From Oscheius dolichura (lineage: Eukaryota; Nematoda; Chromadorea; Rhabditida; Rhabditidae), in contig OW051495.1 of assembly GCA_932521035.1 (NCBI GenBank), forward strand, positions 10,354,001 to 10,418,000: a stretch of 64,000 nt of DNA, read 5' to 3'. A program made the position numbers and the translations under genes. Shown one piece after another: positions 21,259 through 33,074 of the stretch. Numbering within the stretch: the stretch's first letter is position 1; each line of letters opens with the position of its first letter. A model generated the notes under the pieces. The model worked only from the letters and a program-made list of their open reading frames with translations. It had not been told where the DNA came from and searched no databases.

Positions 21259-22812
21259 TCAACCGGATTTGAATGTCTCCTTTTCCAATTTAGGCCTCCA
21301 GTTATCTGCAATCCATTTGGCATCAGCCAGTAATTCTTCTCGGTTCGAATTGATCAGTGTCAAGATGAGCATGTGGTTGCTGATATCCCAGCTGCGGTTA
21401 AGTGTCGTTCCTGGAGGATGAAGCCAGTTGGCCTGAAATGGAAGTCGTGTTCGGCCCCTCAAAAATCACCTGCCTTCATTTCACTCTTCACCTCCTTTTC
21501 CGGAAGTTCTGTGTATTCTTTGAGCAGCCCAGGCTGTTGGGGAAACCATAACATTAGTTCTGGATGTCGTTTCCTCTCTGGGTCAATATGGGGATGGTAA
21601 TCGGGGTCTATCATGGACATCAAGCTGGCCGAGTCCTGGTCCACTCCTGATACCTGGAGCTCTCTTCTTCTATCCTCCCTTCCATCTCCTACCTTGTAAA
21701 TAACCGATCCCGTCCTTGGTCCCGTTCCTCTTGGAGTTAACTCAACCAAAAGGTAGTTATCGCCTTTTTCTCCCGACTCCAGTTGAAATCCTTGGACACA
21801 GAACATTTGCGAAGGAGGTGGTTTATAGGTCTCGACAACCTTCTCCACAAACTTTTTCAATCCCGTGAATTCTTCTTCCGCATATTTGAAAGTGTCCACA
21901 AAGACCGTAATGGGTCTTCCCGTCTCCATGTAGCCGACATTTGACCATCCGAATTCGAGATACTTCACCACAAGGGGGAAATAGGTCCCGTCGTGAGTGA
22001 CCAGCCCCACAGCTAGGAATTCCCTTCCGACTACGTATTCCTCCACCAGGTGCATGTGAGTATCACCCGCCTGTATGTGATCCGTCATCCAGTCAATTAG
22101 ATCTTCTCTGGATTCTAGGGCCTTTGCTCCAATGCTGCCATACATACAAGTGGGTCTTTTGAATAGTGGATAGTTGGGACCGATTGCTTCCTCAATACGG
22201 TCAACTTCTTCCTGAATGTCGGCGAGAGACAGGCGGGAGAAATCAACTGTCACATATTTAGTCGTAGGAATGTTGTGTTTTGCCGCGTGGGCGAAGACTC
22301 TATCTTTGAAGCGAATGTGAACAAGATCCTCGTTGTAAGGTCCTGAAGGGAATTAATTGGAAACTGAAAGACTACCTGGCAATCCTAACAATTTCCTGAC
22401 GTGACAAACAGCTGCAATTGACACCTCACAAGTGTAGTGAATCTCCAATTTCTTCAAATCAGCAATTTCTTTGAGTTCTTCTGCCAATTCTATCAATTCC
22501 GGTACAGTAATCTCGTCGCTGCTTTCAACTCCTTTGAGGTTAGTTACAGAAGACTGGAATGGGTTATAAGAGAAGAAGAAGACGAGAACTCACATCGAAC
22601 AGGAGTATCATGTCGAAAACCTCCCGTATTCGGGGAGTTATCTTCTCCTCCGAAGCATCACTACAGAATAGAATAAGCGCAGTATCAGCAGGTTTTGAAA
22701 AGTCCTTCAGATCTCCGAAGAAGCCATGAGGTTTGACACGAACGGCAATTGATATCAACTGCTTGGTATAGGACCACTCTTCGAATAGTTGACGCTGCTC
22801 AGGGGTGAGCAT
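21259..22812 (-). CDS. ATP-grasp domain protein
   Basis: Four in-phase exons: 22594-22812 (ATG), 22376-22553, 21492-22342 and 21259-21432 (TGA), giving 473 aa. ATP-grasp landmarks: the pre-ATP region VHIRFKDRVFAHAAKHNIP; the nucleotide-binding lysine strand YPLFKRPTCMYGSIGAK; the hinge VEEYVVGREFLAVGLV; and the metal-site strand YLLVELTPRGTGP (E then R where many members have E-x-N). Such enzymes ligate a carboxylate to an amine or thiol with ATP. The layout recalls carnosine-synthase-like members, but the substrate cannot be told. The GT at 21490-21491 is used as donor because the next GT breaks the frame. It is sandwiched between two members of the channel/lectin duplication. Confidence 0.8.
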
Positions 22813-23396
22813 TTTCTAGAAAGTTTGCAGAGAGGAGAAAAGGGCAAAACAAAGAGACCAAAATGGCCTGGTAAGAGAGAGACAAACTAGAAAGATACGG
22901 GAAAACACCACGTCAGTTTACAGTGATATCATCTGTTATTCTCGGCGGACCCTGTCCTGTACAGGCGGCAAACGAGATACGAAATATACTCTGATTGAGT
23001 AAGAGCTTATGATGGTAACGGATTTGCATAAACAAGCTATTACCGAGCCGGTTTGACACAAACCCCCGCGTGAAAAGGTCGAAATCTGAACCAGCTCCTC
23101 AAGAAACCGTCACAATTGCTAAATATTGAGGGATACCGACCAAGGGGAGACTCAGGAGCGAAAAATTTGAATAAGGAGACGAGAATAACTACAAATTTCT
23201 TTTTTTAATGACAAATAATCTATTTCCACAGTACGGCGTGACTGTCACAAACAACTGTTTGAACTACTTTTCCAGGGAACACGATCACAAGATATGGTAC
23301 TGGAAATGCCACAATTGGATGATTTGGGCGGAAGTTCTTCAAAGGAATGGAATTGCTTTAGCAGTTCTCCAATAATACACAAAAGCGTTACATTTA
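22813..23396. other. intergenic
   Basis: No coding exon recognised. Holds the promoter side of the ATP-grasp gene and the 3' flank of the lectin at 23397. Confidence 0.5.
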
Positions 23397-24427
23397 TTAT
23401 ACAGGCCGTGCAGGCTTTTGACAGACTACAACTGTTGAAAGGGGATAAAAGTCGTATTCACTGTACCATTGGCCACTAGTGTGTGTCATTGCTAGGGGAT
23501 ATCCATATTGAGGGTAGCTAGGGTAGTAGTTTGTGTAGTTTGGATGAGTCTGGTCCGACCACCAGCAGTTCTCAGCCCCAGCCATTGCTGAACACGTCAA
23601 TCCCAGCCAAATGGCTACATTCTCGGGAAACATAAAGCTGTGAAGGAAATCTTGTACTCCAGGAGAGGTGATTTTCGGCAATCTTGCATTTTGATTGTCT
23701 CGGCAGAATTGTTTACTGTCGTAGAAGTTCATTCCCTCGATGAAATTATTGAATAACTGGAATGGCATAAATGTAGGGATCAGTAGGATAAGTTTACTTT
23801 GTAACATTGGTCTTCATATTGTGTATATCCCGGATCACATGGGGAATTACCTGAAACCAGTCTATAAAATTGTTTCTAGTTCTCACCTGGATTGATCGGG
23901 TCGGCAGTACACACGAATGGCCGAGCAGAGGAGCACAACTCCTTCTGCCATAGATTAGTGCTGTCAGTTCGGACACTGGCACACTGGAAACTACTCGGAT
24001 CGGCCGGTTGATCCGCTGCCCAGTTAGAATACAGAACGGTGTCATTCGTCGTCCAGATCCATTTCGAAGCCATCAGAAGATTTGCCCCGATCCAATAGGA
24101 AGAAGACATGGAGCCATTGTTCAAATTGCTGACGATCCCTGAAAACAGTCACATTCAACTGTTTCTTAGAACACATTCCAGCTACGAAGGTGTTCTCAAA
24201 ACCATTTCTAATTTCTGCCAAATCGCCTCCAATGGATCGACAGGTGGACTCGGCCGCGAGGAAGATGGCCGGCTCATTGTAGTAGACATAGCATCTTGAC
24301 TTTTGTTTTCAGTATTCTTTTACTTGTATTACCTATTAAAGTTGGGGCTGTAGATGCCTCCAGACGGGCAGGTGACAGCATAGGTGATAGAGAACTTAAA
24401 AAACAACAAGAGAAGTGCAAGCAACAT
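23397..24427 (-). CDS. C-type lectin, two CTLDs (intact)
   Basis: Five in-phase exons: 24333-24427 (ATG), 24173-24294, 23887-24138, 23798-23850 and 23397-23756 (TAA), giving 293 aa. Signal peptide MLLALLLLFFKFSITYA. CTLD1 has ESTCRSIGGDLAEIRN, SYWIGANL, WAADQPADPSSFQC and ARPFVC. CTLD2 has KQFCRDNQNARLPKITS, WLGLTC, WYSEYDFYPL and VVVCQKPARPV. Canonical Ca2+-site motifs (EPN/QPD plus WND) are only partly present (DQPAD), so sugar binding is uncertain. Secreted. Same exon sizes as the lectin at 19311-20341 (95, 122, about 255, 53, about 360), showing tandem duplication. Confidence 0.88.
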
Positions 24428-24715
24428 GAGGGAAGCGGGCAAGATAGCCGTTTATTGGTAATTAGCGCTTATCAAACTCAGGAATCCATTGATTGTTGGT
24501 TATAAAAATTTCATATTTGTTTACGAGCAGAAAGCAAGAGAACGGTGTAGTAGGCCGTCAGTTGATTTTGTTCCTTGGTCAGAAAGCATTGTCTTTCTTT
24601 CTAGGCAAATCATGTTTAGACCTGCTAGATTTGACGAACCAGTAGATTTCTTGTCGAAAAGGGTCGAAGCGAAGTGCTCCCCTTTTGACCATTCAGTTCC
24701 TCTCTCTCAACCGGA

Positions 24716-25772
24716 ATGACCGGCTTTCCCCTGCTTTCTCTTCCTCCCTTTCTTCGGGAACAAGTCATCGCCAAGGTTTCCTTTTCTTCTTTTCTCTCCA
24801 AAATGCATTCCAGGTTGATAAAAAGAGTTACTTTCGTCTGCAGCAGACGTGTCACGATGTGAAGGAGTTCATTCGAACCAGTCGAAACATCTCTGCCCAC
24901 GTGGACGGATACTGTAGCCTCAGACTGAAGGACTCGTCCTGGGTGATGTATTTGAACTTATCTAATAGGCAGATCGATTCGGATGGACTCTATGGGGCTC
25001 GATTAAAAGCAATCACCTTTTCTGGTTTGCAATTTCATATCCTTTTATTATAAGTCCTTTAGAAGCCATGGAAGAATTTCAACGTCTCTGTGATTATCTG
25101 AAGAAATACCGGATAACATGTGATGTATTGACTATTTCTGTAGGGACCAAGGAACAGCTCTCAACTCTATTAAAAATTCTGAAGCCGGTAACCGTCAATT
25201 TGGACAGCGAGGGATCCAACCGGTTTGAGGCACTTTATCAATCAAAGATACTGGTCAGTTTTGTCCTTTTTCCCTTCCTATATGGCTAGTTTAGAAGCAG
25301 GCACAAGTCGAACTAGATCCAAGCGATGCGGTCCAAGTGGCAGCAGAGGTTCTTCCCGTTGTTCCGAGTGTAGCTATTTATGTCTACGGACAAATTCCAG
25401 ACCCGTTGTATCCGATTAACGAGATTTGGCAGGTAAGAATTATTAGAAGAGAACAATGCTTTTATTGCCCAGGTTCTGTGCTCTAAACCTTGGCCAAACC
25501 TCGACCGCTTCCTCTTCGAAACAGGTGTTGACCATGGAGATCGGCCTTCGGAAGATGAAGTCAAGGAACAGTTCCGCGGATTTAACCTGCCAGAAGCAAC
25601 GAACTATAGGATGTCCGAGTCGTCGTTGGAACTGCCTCAACACTTTCCTCCTGGATCTGCCTGCACGCTAACTTTCACCAGTTATGATAAATTTTTTGTT
25701 GAGATATTATATACAAAGACGCCTTCTGATGAAGTTCTTCTTTTTAAAAAAATCAACAGATTTTCTAAATAA
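24716..25772 (+). CDS. F-box-like family protein 1
   Basis: Five in-phase exons: 24716-24775, 24814-25024, 25063-25253, 25295-25432 and 25473-25772 (TAA), giving 299 aa. The N-terminus (FPLLSLPPFLREQVIAK, then KKSYFRLQQTCHDVKEFI) has the hydrophobic/LP/helix pattern of an F-box. The remaining 240 residues show no repeat I can name. Two paralogs at 51614-52661 and 53053-54516 share exon layout, including a 20-codon first exon, and motifs such as TCHDVKEFIRTSR/TCHWVDEFIRRSR. By analogy with other nematode F-box families, a possible SCF ubiquitin-ligase adaptor. This is inference. Confidence 0.7.
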
Positions 25773-27191
25773 ATATGCTTGTTTTACTTTCTCTTCTTTG
25801 TTGGGCGGCTGTCGACTCTCAAAGAGCCTTCCACTGAACCTACTTGTGTGGTTTAGACTTTTCAAGAAACGATCCGGCCTCAGGCTCGGATTTCTTCGAT
25901 TTCATCCATTTTTGCCTCTTTTTTCACATTTTCCAAGCAACTTTTATTGATATATTTATTAAAAACATCACAATAAAGATCACAAAAGTGAAACAGCCGT
26001 TTCTTGGGCAAGCTGTAGGCGTCTATCCTTCTTCCCTCGATTCTGAAAACAACATAACGAAATAATTATTTTTAACAAATAAACTGACCTGAAAAATATT
26101 CTACGTCGTTCTCCTGACCAAATAGAAGCTTATCCTGAAAAAGAAATATTAGAAAACATCAAGGAAAGCAAAAATAACAAAAAAATAATACTGTCCTGAA
26201 CGCAAAAAAAAAGCAAAAAAATTTTAGCTTCGCCTTTGTTAGGGGAAATTCCGCATATAAAAACACTACAGAAGCTATAAAACAACAAGATAATAACATA
26301 TACAATGTCTAAATAAAAGAATAACCATTGAAAACAAACTTACTTGAATTTTCGTCTAGTGTCCTGTGGAGAGCTCCAGCTGCTCAATCCACTTGTTCGT
26401 TTTCTTCTTTGTAAATCTAAAAATAATGTATTACCAATTAGAAACAATAGAAAACAAAATAGAAAAGATAAAACAACAAGAGAAAGCAATACAGCAAATA
26501 ATGAAAATGAAATAATGACGAAAAGCGCAAGCAACTTGCAATATGTTAATTTGGCTCATTTTTTCATTTTTCTTTCTGTAACAGCTGTAAAATGTTGCTA
26601 ACATGCTTGTCTATGTTCTAAAAATAAGTAGATGCAAAAGCAATATGAGAATCAAAAGGAATTCATCAAATTCTATTTCAGATTCGTTTGATGCGTTATT
26701 ATTTATTTTTAGCCATTTGTATCGCATGCCACATGCTCAGTGATACTGCAAAAGAACCGTTATCGACTGTAGTTATTTTTACAACAAAAATAATACAGAG
26801 AAAACAAGTACAAGCAAAGAAATAAATAAATTTGTCGATGAAACGATTTTTTGAAACGATTTCGTGAATAATTTAAAGGACTGGGAAAGGGTCCCGCAGC
26901 CCGAGATTGGAAACGGACTATAAGCCCGCTCAAAGCTTCGCTTTTGCGTAATATTCATAAGCAGTTGTCGCTTTGAAATAAATATTTTTGTTTTACATTG
27001 TTGTTCTTTTTACAGCCCTCTTTATTGCCACTGAATGCTCAATTGATCAAAATAGATGTTGGCTTCGGCTCGATCCCTTGGATGAGTTTTAATCCTCCGG
27101 GAGCGTTCTTGATTCCCTTTCCAGAAGAGCCAGATGACGTTGAGAACTCGGAAAACAGCGTAGGGCTAGAAAATTCGCGATTAGGAGGGGA
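25773..27191. other. AT-rich intergenic, possible small membrane-protein gene
   Basis: Mostly A/T-rich. On the minus strand at 26344-26534 a leucine-rich hydrophobic frame (LLALFVIISFSLFAVLLSL) ends in a GTAAGT donor. Exon-like pieces lie at 26089-26134 and below 26046, but phase does not join cleanly and no ATG is in frame. I treat it as unresolved. Confidence 0.25.
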
Positions 27192-28328
27192 TTAAGACGA
27201 ACTGACGACGTCATAGGCATGGGACAAATGCGAGGTATCCTCACCGAGGACGATATTCGTAAAGAAGACCGAGTAGCTCAAGAGACAGGCCATCTGGATC
27301 TGGAATTGTTGCTTACTGGGGAGAGGAAGAGAGATTACTCCATTGATGAGTTTAAGAACGGCTACTGGGGCAATGTAGCTGGTGGTGGAGAGGTTCTCTT
27401 TGACTTGGAAGCGGTGGGAGAGGCTCTCCTGGTGGCGGGCATCATACAGTCGACGGTTGTGGTGAATGATGGCTAGGAGGAACTGTAAGGGAAGTGAAAG
27501 GAGAGCAGTTGACTGACAATTAGGGTGGCGACGGAAAAGACGATCTCCATATAGACTTGGCAAACATCGAAAATGTGAGGATTGATGGTATTACGGGTGA
27601 CGAGGAAGAGAGCCCCGATCACCAACTGAAAACGGGATTGTAGTCTTTTACTGAAATTTCCCAGCTCTAGTAGACCTTTGCGAACTATGATTACTGTAAA
27701 AGATATTCATCTCTGTGCCGGAACGAAAGAGCGTGTACTCTCTTGGAAACGAGCTTCGTTCCCAGTTTCCGTGTTCCAGAAGCCAAAGAAAAGGGCAACC
27801 AGGTTGTTTTGACCATTCTCCCCTCTTTCCCAGACACTGCCAACGTACAATAATTACTCCATAATTGAATCGGTAAGTTATTTTTCCGGAGGTGCTGTTA
27901 TAATGTTCTGGGTTCCGCGACGCCAAACCTCGCTCCACGATTAACATCAGAAAGGAATACATGACGATCCATTGGCCGAATAACATAAAATTGACCCAAA
28001 ATTTCTAAGAATCATTCTCTTTATCAACAAAGAAAGGGATTCCCTACCGCTCCAAGTGGCGGGTACTCGTGAGGGCGAGTCAAAATCCAGGTGACTATCC
28101 AAATTCTGTAGCCATTGACCAGGAAATTTCCGCAATTAAAAATCTTAAGAATAAACCTAAAATGAAGACAAATATATCAATAAAAAGTGGGTACCGGAAG
28201 TTGGGATGAGTCAACTGGACCACATGAAGGATCCAAGCCAATCCGAGACTAAAAGGGATGAAGATAGAACAGAAGGTCAGTTCGAGAATATAGAAGATGT
28301 AATTCATAGCGTCGAGAGACTCCACCAT
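27192..28328 (-). CDS. sre-class serpentine chemoreceptor
   Basis: Five in-phase exons: 28195-28328 (ATG), 28048-28156, 27858-28004, 27518-27625 and 27192-27482 (TAA), giving 262 aa. Family cues: YILELTFC in TM1, an ER after TM3 (LIVERGLASRNPEHYN), and the loop after TM5, NRRLYDARHQESLSHRFQ then VKENLSTTSYIAP. This matches the ..LSxRYQxxEN.. signature of Sre receptors (7TM_GPCR_Sre). Length is short for the class, with TM4 compact (LVIGALFLVTR). Likely a chemosensory GPCR. The third intron is long (232 nt) and its donor choice (GGA/GTAATT) was fixed by phase. Confidence 0.75.
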
Positions 28329-28858
28329 CCGAGAATAAGTCTCTCGGAATAATGGCTGCCACTGTTTTGAACGACTCTCGTTCGGTTATATAGGGCGAGG
28401 GAATATTATATTTACCCCTCGTTGTGGGAAAGAGAATTGCCAGGGTAACAAAAAGCAAGATTGATTACACGGTAGGGCAGGGGCAGAAGAAAATTCAGGC
28501 GTCGAACTACATTAATACGACTATTTCTATCATTCAGTTGGCATTATTCGTCGTCTACCCGCGAAAGTCGCCCACAAAGATGGAGAGCCCTCTTCCGTTG
28601 CTCAATAGAGATACTGTATAGACCTGCGAATATAAAACGATGACATATTTCCGAGAATTTCCTCATCCAGACTATAAACTGTCTTTTTCCCGTGAAACCG
28701 GACAATGGAGAATCTTCACGTTTGCTCTCGAACAGTTCAAGCTGTGTTCTCATCCAATCAAAAAACCATGGGTGTGTCGTCCGATTTCCGGATGAAGCCG
28801 GTCCTGGCAGGCCGTTATAAACTATGGCCCGGGGAGGAAGGACACCACTGCCGGCATC
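28329..28858. promoter_or_regulatory. intergenic with TATA box for the Cys/Gln-rich gene
   Basis: TATAAA at about 28816-28821 lies about 40 bases before the ATG at 28859, consistent with a core promoter and short leader. The rest shows no gene. Confidence 0.5.
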
Positions 28859-29825
28859 ATGGCTTCTCGTCGTCTTTTCCTCGCCTTCGCTCTCTTTGCC
28901 CTTGCCTTTACTTCTGCCTACGGAGAGGAAGAGAAGACTGAGGTGACCCCCGGCCCCGATCCCCCTCCTTATCCTCCCTATTCTCAGAATGTAGCCGTTC
29001 GTGCCAAGCGCCAGTGCTGTAACCAGCAGCAGAGCTCCTGCTGCGGCCAGTCCCAGCCTCCTCCCCAGGTCATGATGGTCCAACTACCTCAGCAGCAGAC
29101 CTGTAACCAATGCCAGAGCCAGTGCCAGTCGAGCTGTGGTCAGACGAACAGCTGCAACCAGTGCCAGCAACAGTGTGCCCCCGTCTGTGACGACCAGCCC
29201 CAGCCCATCGTCGTCCAAGTCCAGGCCTCCTCCTCCAGCTGCCAGAACCAATGCCAGAGCCAGTGCCAATCCTCCTGCCAGACCCAGACGTGCCAGCAGT
29301 CCTGCCAGCCCAGCTGCTCCCAGGCCTGTGGAAACAACCAGCAGCAGCCGATCGTGATCGTGGCCCAGCCGGGAGACAGCTGCCAGAGCTCGTGCTCCAA
29401 CCAGTGCCAGTCCAGCTGCTCCACTCCCAGCTGCTCCTCCAGCTGCAATAACCAGTGCTCGGTGAGCCTTTCCCCCCGGGACCCGACAAATAGAGAGATC
29501 ATTCCAGTCCGCTTGCGGTAACTCCCAGCCCCAGCAGATCATCGTCGTCCAGCAGCAACAGCAGAACCAATGCCAACAGTCCTGCCAGAGCAGCTGCATG
29601 AATACCTGCCAGGCTCAGACCCCCGCCGTCCAGTGCCAGCCAGTATGCCAGAGTGTGAGTCTCCCCGAGGCTGTCCTCCTCTAATTGGGACTCTTCCAGA
29701 CCTGCCAACAGACCTGCCAACAGGCTCAACAGATCGTCGTCCCCTGTGTCCAGCAGTCCAGCGGAGGATGCGGATGCAACTCCGGCTACAGCCAGTGCGG
29801 CAGCTCCTGCTGCAGAAGACGCTAA
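28859..29825 (+). CDS. secreted Cys/Gln/Ser-rich repeat protein
   Basis: Three in-phase exons: 28859-29461, 29508-29654 and 29700-29825 (TAA), giving 291 aa. Signal peptide MASRRLFLAFALFALAFTSA is followed by an acidic/Pro segment, then a possible dibasic site (RAKRQCC). The remainder is dense C-x-x-x-C motifs (CQSQCQSSC, CNQCQQQC, CQQSC, CCRRR at the end) alternating with hydrophobic-Gln blocks such as QPIVVQVQ and QPIVIVAQ. The sequence suggests a disulphide- or transglutaminase-crosslinked extracellular matrix or cuticle/eggshell protein. That role is inference, and I do not recognise a named family. Antisense open frames are shadows. Confidence 0.8.
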
Positions 29826-30346
29826 ACATCGTCTAAAATACGACCACGACAAGACCAGTGTGTCTATCTGTACATAGGGTATTGCCCGTACATTTCTCAA
29901 ATACATTATTTAATTACAAACAAGTTGTACATTCTTGGGAATGAAGAGAAGGAGATGCTCGACAATACCTCGACTATCGTCTTTATCCAGCTTCCTTATA
30001 AGCCTAAATAGCGTATATCTCACGACTGAACGGTCGGAGTTCTGTACTCTAAAAACAAAAGTTACTAGTTACACCGAGATCTATCGACTGGCCCCAATAT
30101 GACACCCTAATAGATTGAACAATGATCAACCTTATTTACAGACAATTCATGTGACAAATTCTGTGATACTTTAGATTTGAAAACTTCGAAAACTAATGCA
30201 CTGCGGTTGAAAAAGGAAATGTACCGGAATGTGTGCCTTTCATTTGTACAGTAGACAGTATTTACAGATAAACAAGGTAAAGAAAAACTGGGAGGAACAC
30301 CCGAAATCGGGCGATAGACTGTGGAATTGTGGTGGAGAGTATCTCT
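29826..30346. other. intergenic
   Basis: Convergent 3' flanks of the Cys/Gln-rich gene and the small helical gene. No exon seen. Confidence 0.5.
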
Positions 30347-30730
30347 TCAGATCATGGACATCACCTCCTCTTGGCAGAGAACAATATTGTGCGTGATGTA
30401 GAGCAACTCCGCAATTGCTTCTCGAATGAAGCTTTCCATGTTGTCCAGTAGTTGTTGTGGTCTAGAATTTTTACATCTGTTGAGAACCAACGGGATTGCC
30501 TTACTGTTGAGCCAGTTTCATTTGGAAATAGACCTGAATCATCCAGACCAACTGGTCCATTATCTGCTGCCGGACTTCCTCGATATCCTCGATCTGGAAA
30601 GATTCTTTTTTTGTAATAAGGGATTGAGGCCTACTTGGAATAGAACGACCATGTTCTCGATCCACTGGTCTGTAATTTCATCTTCCATGAAATCATCTTC
30701 ATATTCGGGAACGACGGCTTCCATCAGCAT
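30347..30730 (-). CDS. small acidic helical protein, unknown
   Basis: Three in-phase exons: 30635-30730 (ATG), 30505-30593 and 30347-30461 (TGA), giving 99 aa. Starts MLMEAVVPEYEDDFMEDE and continues as amphipathic helix (IEDIEEVRQQIMDQLVWM, then LLDNMESFIREAIAELLY). No signal peptide or membrane segment. An AG acceptor lies 8 bases upstream of the ATG, fitting trans-splicing. The second donor (GTAAGG at 30504) was chosen over an earlier GT because it keeps frame. It could be a small subunit of a coiled-coil complex; family not recognised. Confidence 0.6.
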
Positions 30731-31168
30731 TACGGTAGCTGAAAGAAGTTCCGTTAGGAAAAGTGAAAAGGAAAAAGGAGCAAAGAAACAGAAGAGAGAA
30801 AGTACGGTCACTTGTTCTTGGCTCCGATATTCTGGGAGTGGTTGGATGTTTGTCTCTAAAATATCAGCCAAAGAAGATAAGAAGGGGGACCTCACGTGAT
30901 TGATCTACAAGCTGGGATGATCCTCACTTTTTGGAAATTGTAACGCTTAGATTTTGCACTGATGGGAAATAGAACAGAGGCCAAAAAGGGGAAGCGAGCG
31001 GTTTTTAGGGAGAAGGATAAGTTGTAAAATGAAAAGAGGGCTGAAGACTAGTTTTCCAGACATCACTGGCGCAGTAAGGAAAGATTACCCAAGAAGAGTT
31101 TGGGAGCACTGCAAAAATACTGCCTGACTCTGGAATTGGAATTCTGAACCTGAATACCGAATACCCAA

Positions 31169-31441
31169 ATGGGCCAACACCTTTACCACGCTATTGACGA
31201 GTTGGGCGAGACGACCGAAACACCGTCAGAGGACGGTAGATTACTGTAGATCCGGCGAAATTTAAAGACTATTTACTTCGTTTGAAGGTGAACCAAAAAC
31301 CCAGCTTTATCCAAAACTACGCAGTTCGCAAGAAAGATTTGGATTTACACGTAAGGAGCTTTACCGGTGATGAATAGTACAGGACCATGTGAGAGATGGA
31401 ATACTCCTACGAAAAGAAGTATGCCCAAGAGGGATTTGTAG
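31169..31441 (+). CDS. possible short basic protein
   Basis: ATG at 31169 gives MGQHLYHAIDELGETTETPS and a GT donor at 31236. An in-phase continuation (GEPKTQLYPKLRSSQERFGF) and a further short exon (PCERWNTPTKRSMPKRDL) end in TAG at 31439-31441. The introns are weak. A later exon-like block at 31574-31672 (IDLTPTPLPVVQATPVFVV) is not joined by phase. Low confidence. Confidence 0.3.
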
Positions 31442-31715
31442 CGAAGAGCAGAATCCCTTTGCACTGATCTTGATCTTGACCGAAAGGAGATGAAATTGTC
31501 TTCTGATCCTCCCTGGACTAGTATTTTTTAGTGGCAGGCCGTACCAGCCACAAATCCCTCATCTCATGTTGTAGATTGACCTCACTCCCACTCCTCTGCC
31601 CGTAGTCCAGGCAACCCCCGTCTTTGTAGTGGGAAAGCCTCGCCTGGCTCCTTATTTTCCTCCTCGTTACTTCTAATCTACTGACGGCTATGAGTAAGGC
31701 TCTTCCATCAAAGAA

Positions 31716-31892
31716 ATGTTTCCAGATTTCGACTTTCTGATGTACTTCTCTCTGGGCTATTTAGCTGTGCTCATCGTGGCTTCTACTTGCGTGGTAGTGT
31801 GTGTCGGGGGCCGCCACAGATGGTATCCTCCCCATGTCGGGAATAGACGCATTCGTCCCACCCGCATTGTAGAAGAAGACGACACGATGTAA
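31716..31892 (+). CDS. 58-aa single-pass membrane protein
   Basis: Single exon, ATG 31716 to TAA 31890-31892. MFPDFDFLMYFSLGYLAV leads into a hydrophobic span (VLIVASTCVVVCVGG), then a basic segment (RHRWYPPHVGNRRIRP) and an acidic end (VEEDDTM). The charge pattern predicts a type III orientation, basic tail in the cytosol. Not recognised. An AATAAA signal follows at about 31955. Confidence 0.5.
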   Translation: MFPDFDFLMYFSLGYLAVLIVASTCVVVCVGGRHRWYPPHVGNRRIRPTRIVEEDDTM

Positions 31893-32235
31893 TCAGACAG
31901 ATCCTGATCAAAGAGGTGTACTTTTTGGATTTTTGACTGAATCTCTCTCTGTGGCAATAAATAATCTGCCGATCTCTATATCCGAATGTGATTTAATGTT
32001 GACTAAAAGGTCCGGGGGAGGAGGATAAGCCAAATCAAAACAATCTTATCGGGTGTGAGCTTCCGGTGACGAAGAGAAAATAGAATTGAAGTCTCGTCCA
32101 GGACAGGGTTCACAACTCTACGTCAACAGACACAACCCCCGCTGGGTCCCCGTGATTTTTAGACCGATAGGCACGTCCTGGGAAGATAAGGGGACCGCAT
32201 TTAATGGGAGACGTGAGGGAGTCCGACATGCAGCC

Positions 32236-32858
32236 ATGAAGTTCGTTCTCCTCGTCTCTTTCAGTCTTCTCGCTGTCGCTCTAGCTCTTCCACTGGAAGA
32301 TCTTCACCACAGAAAGGTTAGATTCAATTTGTAGCAAGAGGAAATGGCCAAATTCTAGCATACGAGAAAGCCCCGCCATCCTCGTACAACTCCCGGTCAC
32401 TCTGCCCCACCACATGAAGCCACCACTCCTACAGTCCAAACCTCGACCCCAGAAGAGGGACAAAGTACCGCTGCCCCCGTGGAACCCTCTTCTCCCTCAG
32501 TGATAACAACTGCCCAACCCGGAGAGGAGCAGACAACCCAGGTGGAAGTGGTGACTTCTCTCCCTGAGGAGTCTTCTTCCGTACCTGATATCGAGGGGAG
32601 GAGCAATCTCGATGGACTCTTCCACAAGAAGGTTGGATTCTGTTTCTTCCTAGCAGACAAATTAAATTTCAGTTCGACTATCGGCATGGCCACCGCACCC
32701 GTCGTCCTCGTCCCTCTGCCAGTCCCTCTACTCTTCCTCAAGAGAACACCACCCCATCTGGCATCTCCACTTCCGCCCCTGAGGAACCGTCTACTAATCC
32801 TATTGAGTCAGCAGCAACGGAAGAAGCTTCTCGCAGAGGTTTCTTCGGTCTGTGGTAG
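32236..32858 (+). CDS. secreted Thr/Pro-rich mucin-like protein 1
   Basis: Three in-phase exons: 32236-32316, 32359-32631 and 32673-32858 (TAG), giving 179 aa. Signal peptide MKFVLLVSFSLLAVALA, then a His/basic stretch at each exon border (LEDLHHRKHTRKPRHP and LFHKKFDYRHGHRTRRPRP) and Thr/Ser/Pro/Glu-rich linkers (TTAQPGEEQTTQVEVV) with O-glycosylation character. It ends RRGFFGLW. Paralogs at 34654-35619 and 38739-39686 keep the same exon layout. Function unknown; mucin-like extracellular protein is the inference. Confidence 0.75.
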
Positions 32859-33074
32859 AGACAGAATGAGCTTTGTACATAGTTTGTAAATACCGTTGTA
32901 AATATATGGGTACATCTTTTAAAAATATTCACGTGTAAAATTTCACATAGAAGGAAATAACTAGCTAGGGAAGAATGTATTATGAATAAACGGGGTTCCA
33001 TCTTTTCGACTTGGCCAGTGTTGCTAAAGATCAGATAATGAGTACGGTGTGTTGAACGACACTGCTCAACGGCC

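Noticed and set aside
28544..29083. Long minus-strand open frame starting MDHHDLGRRLGLAAAG
   Set aside because: Antisense to the Cys/Gln-rich gene; the open frame follows from its repetitive GC-rich codons, with no signal, domain or splice pattern.
29070..29906. Several 90-170 codon antisense frames across 29.0-29.9 kb
   Set aside because: Shadows of the CAG/TGC codon repeats on the plus strand.
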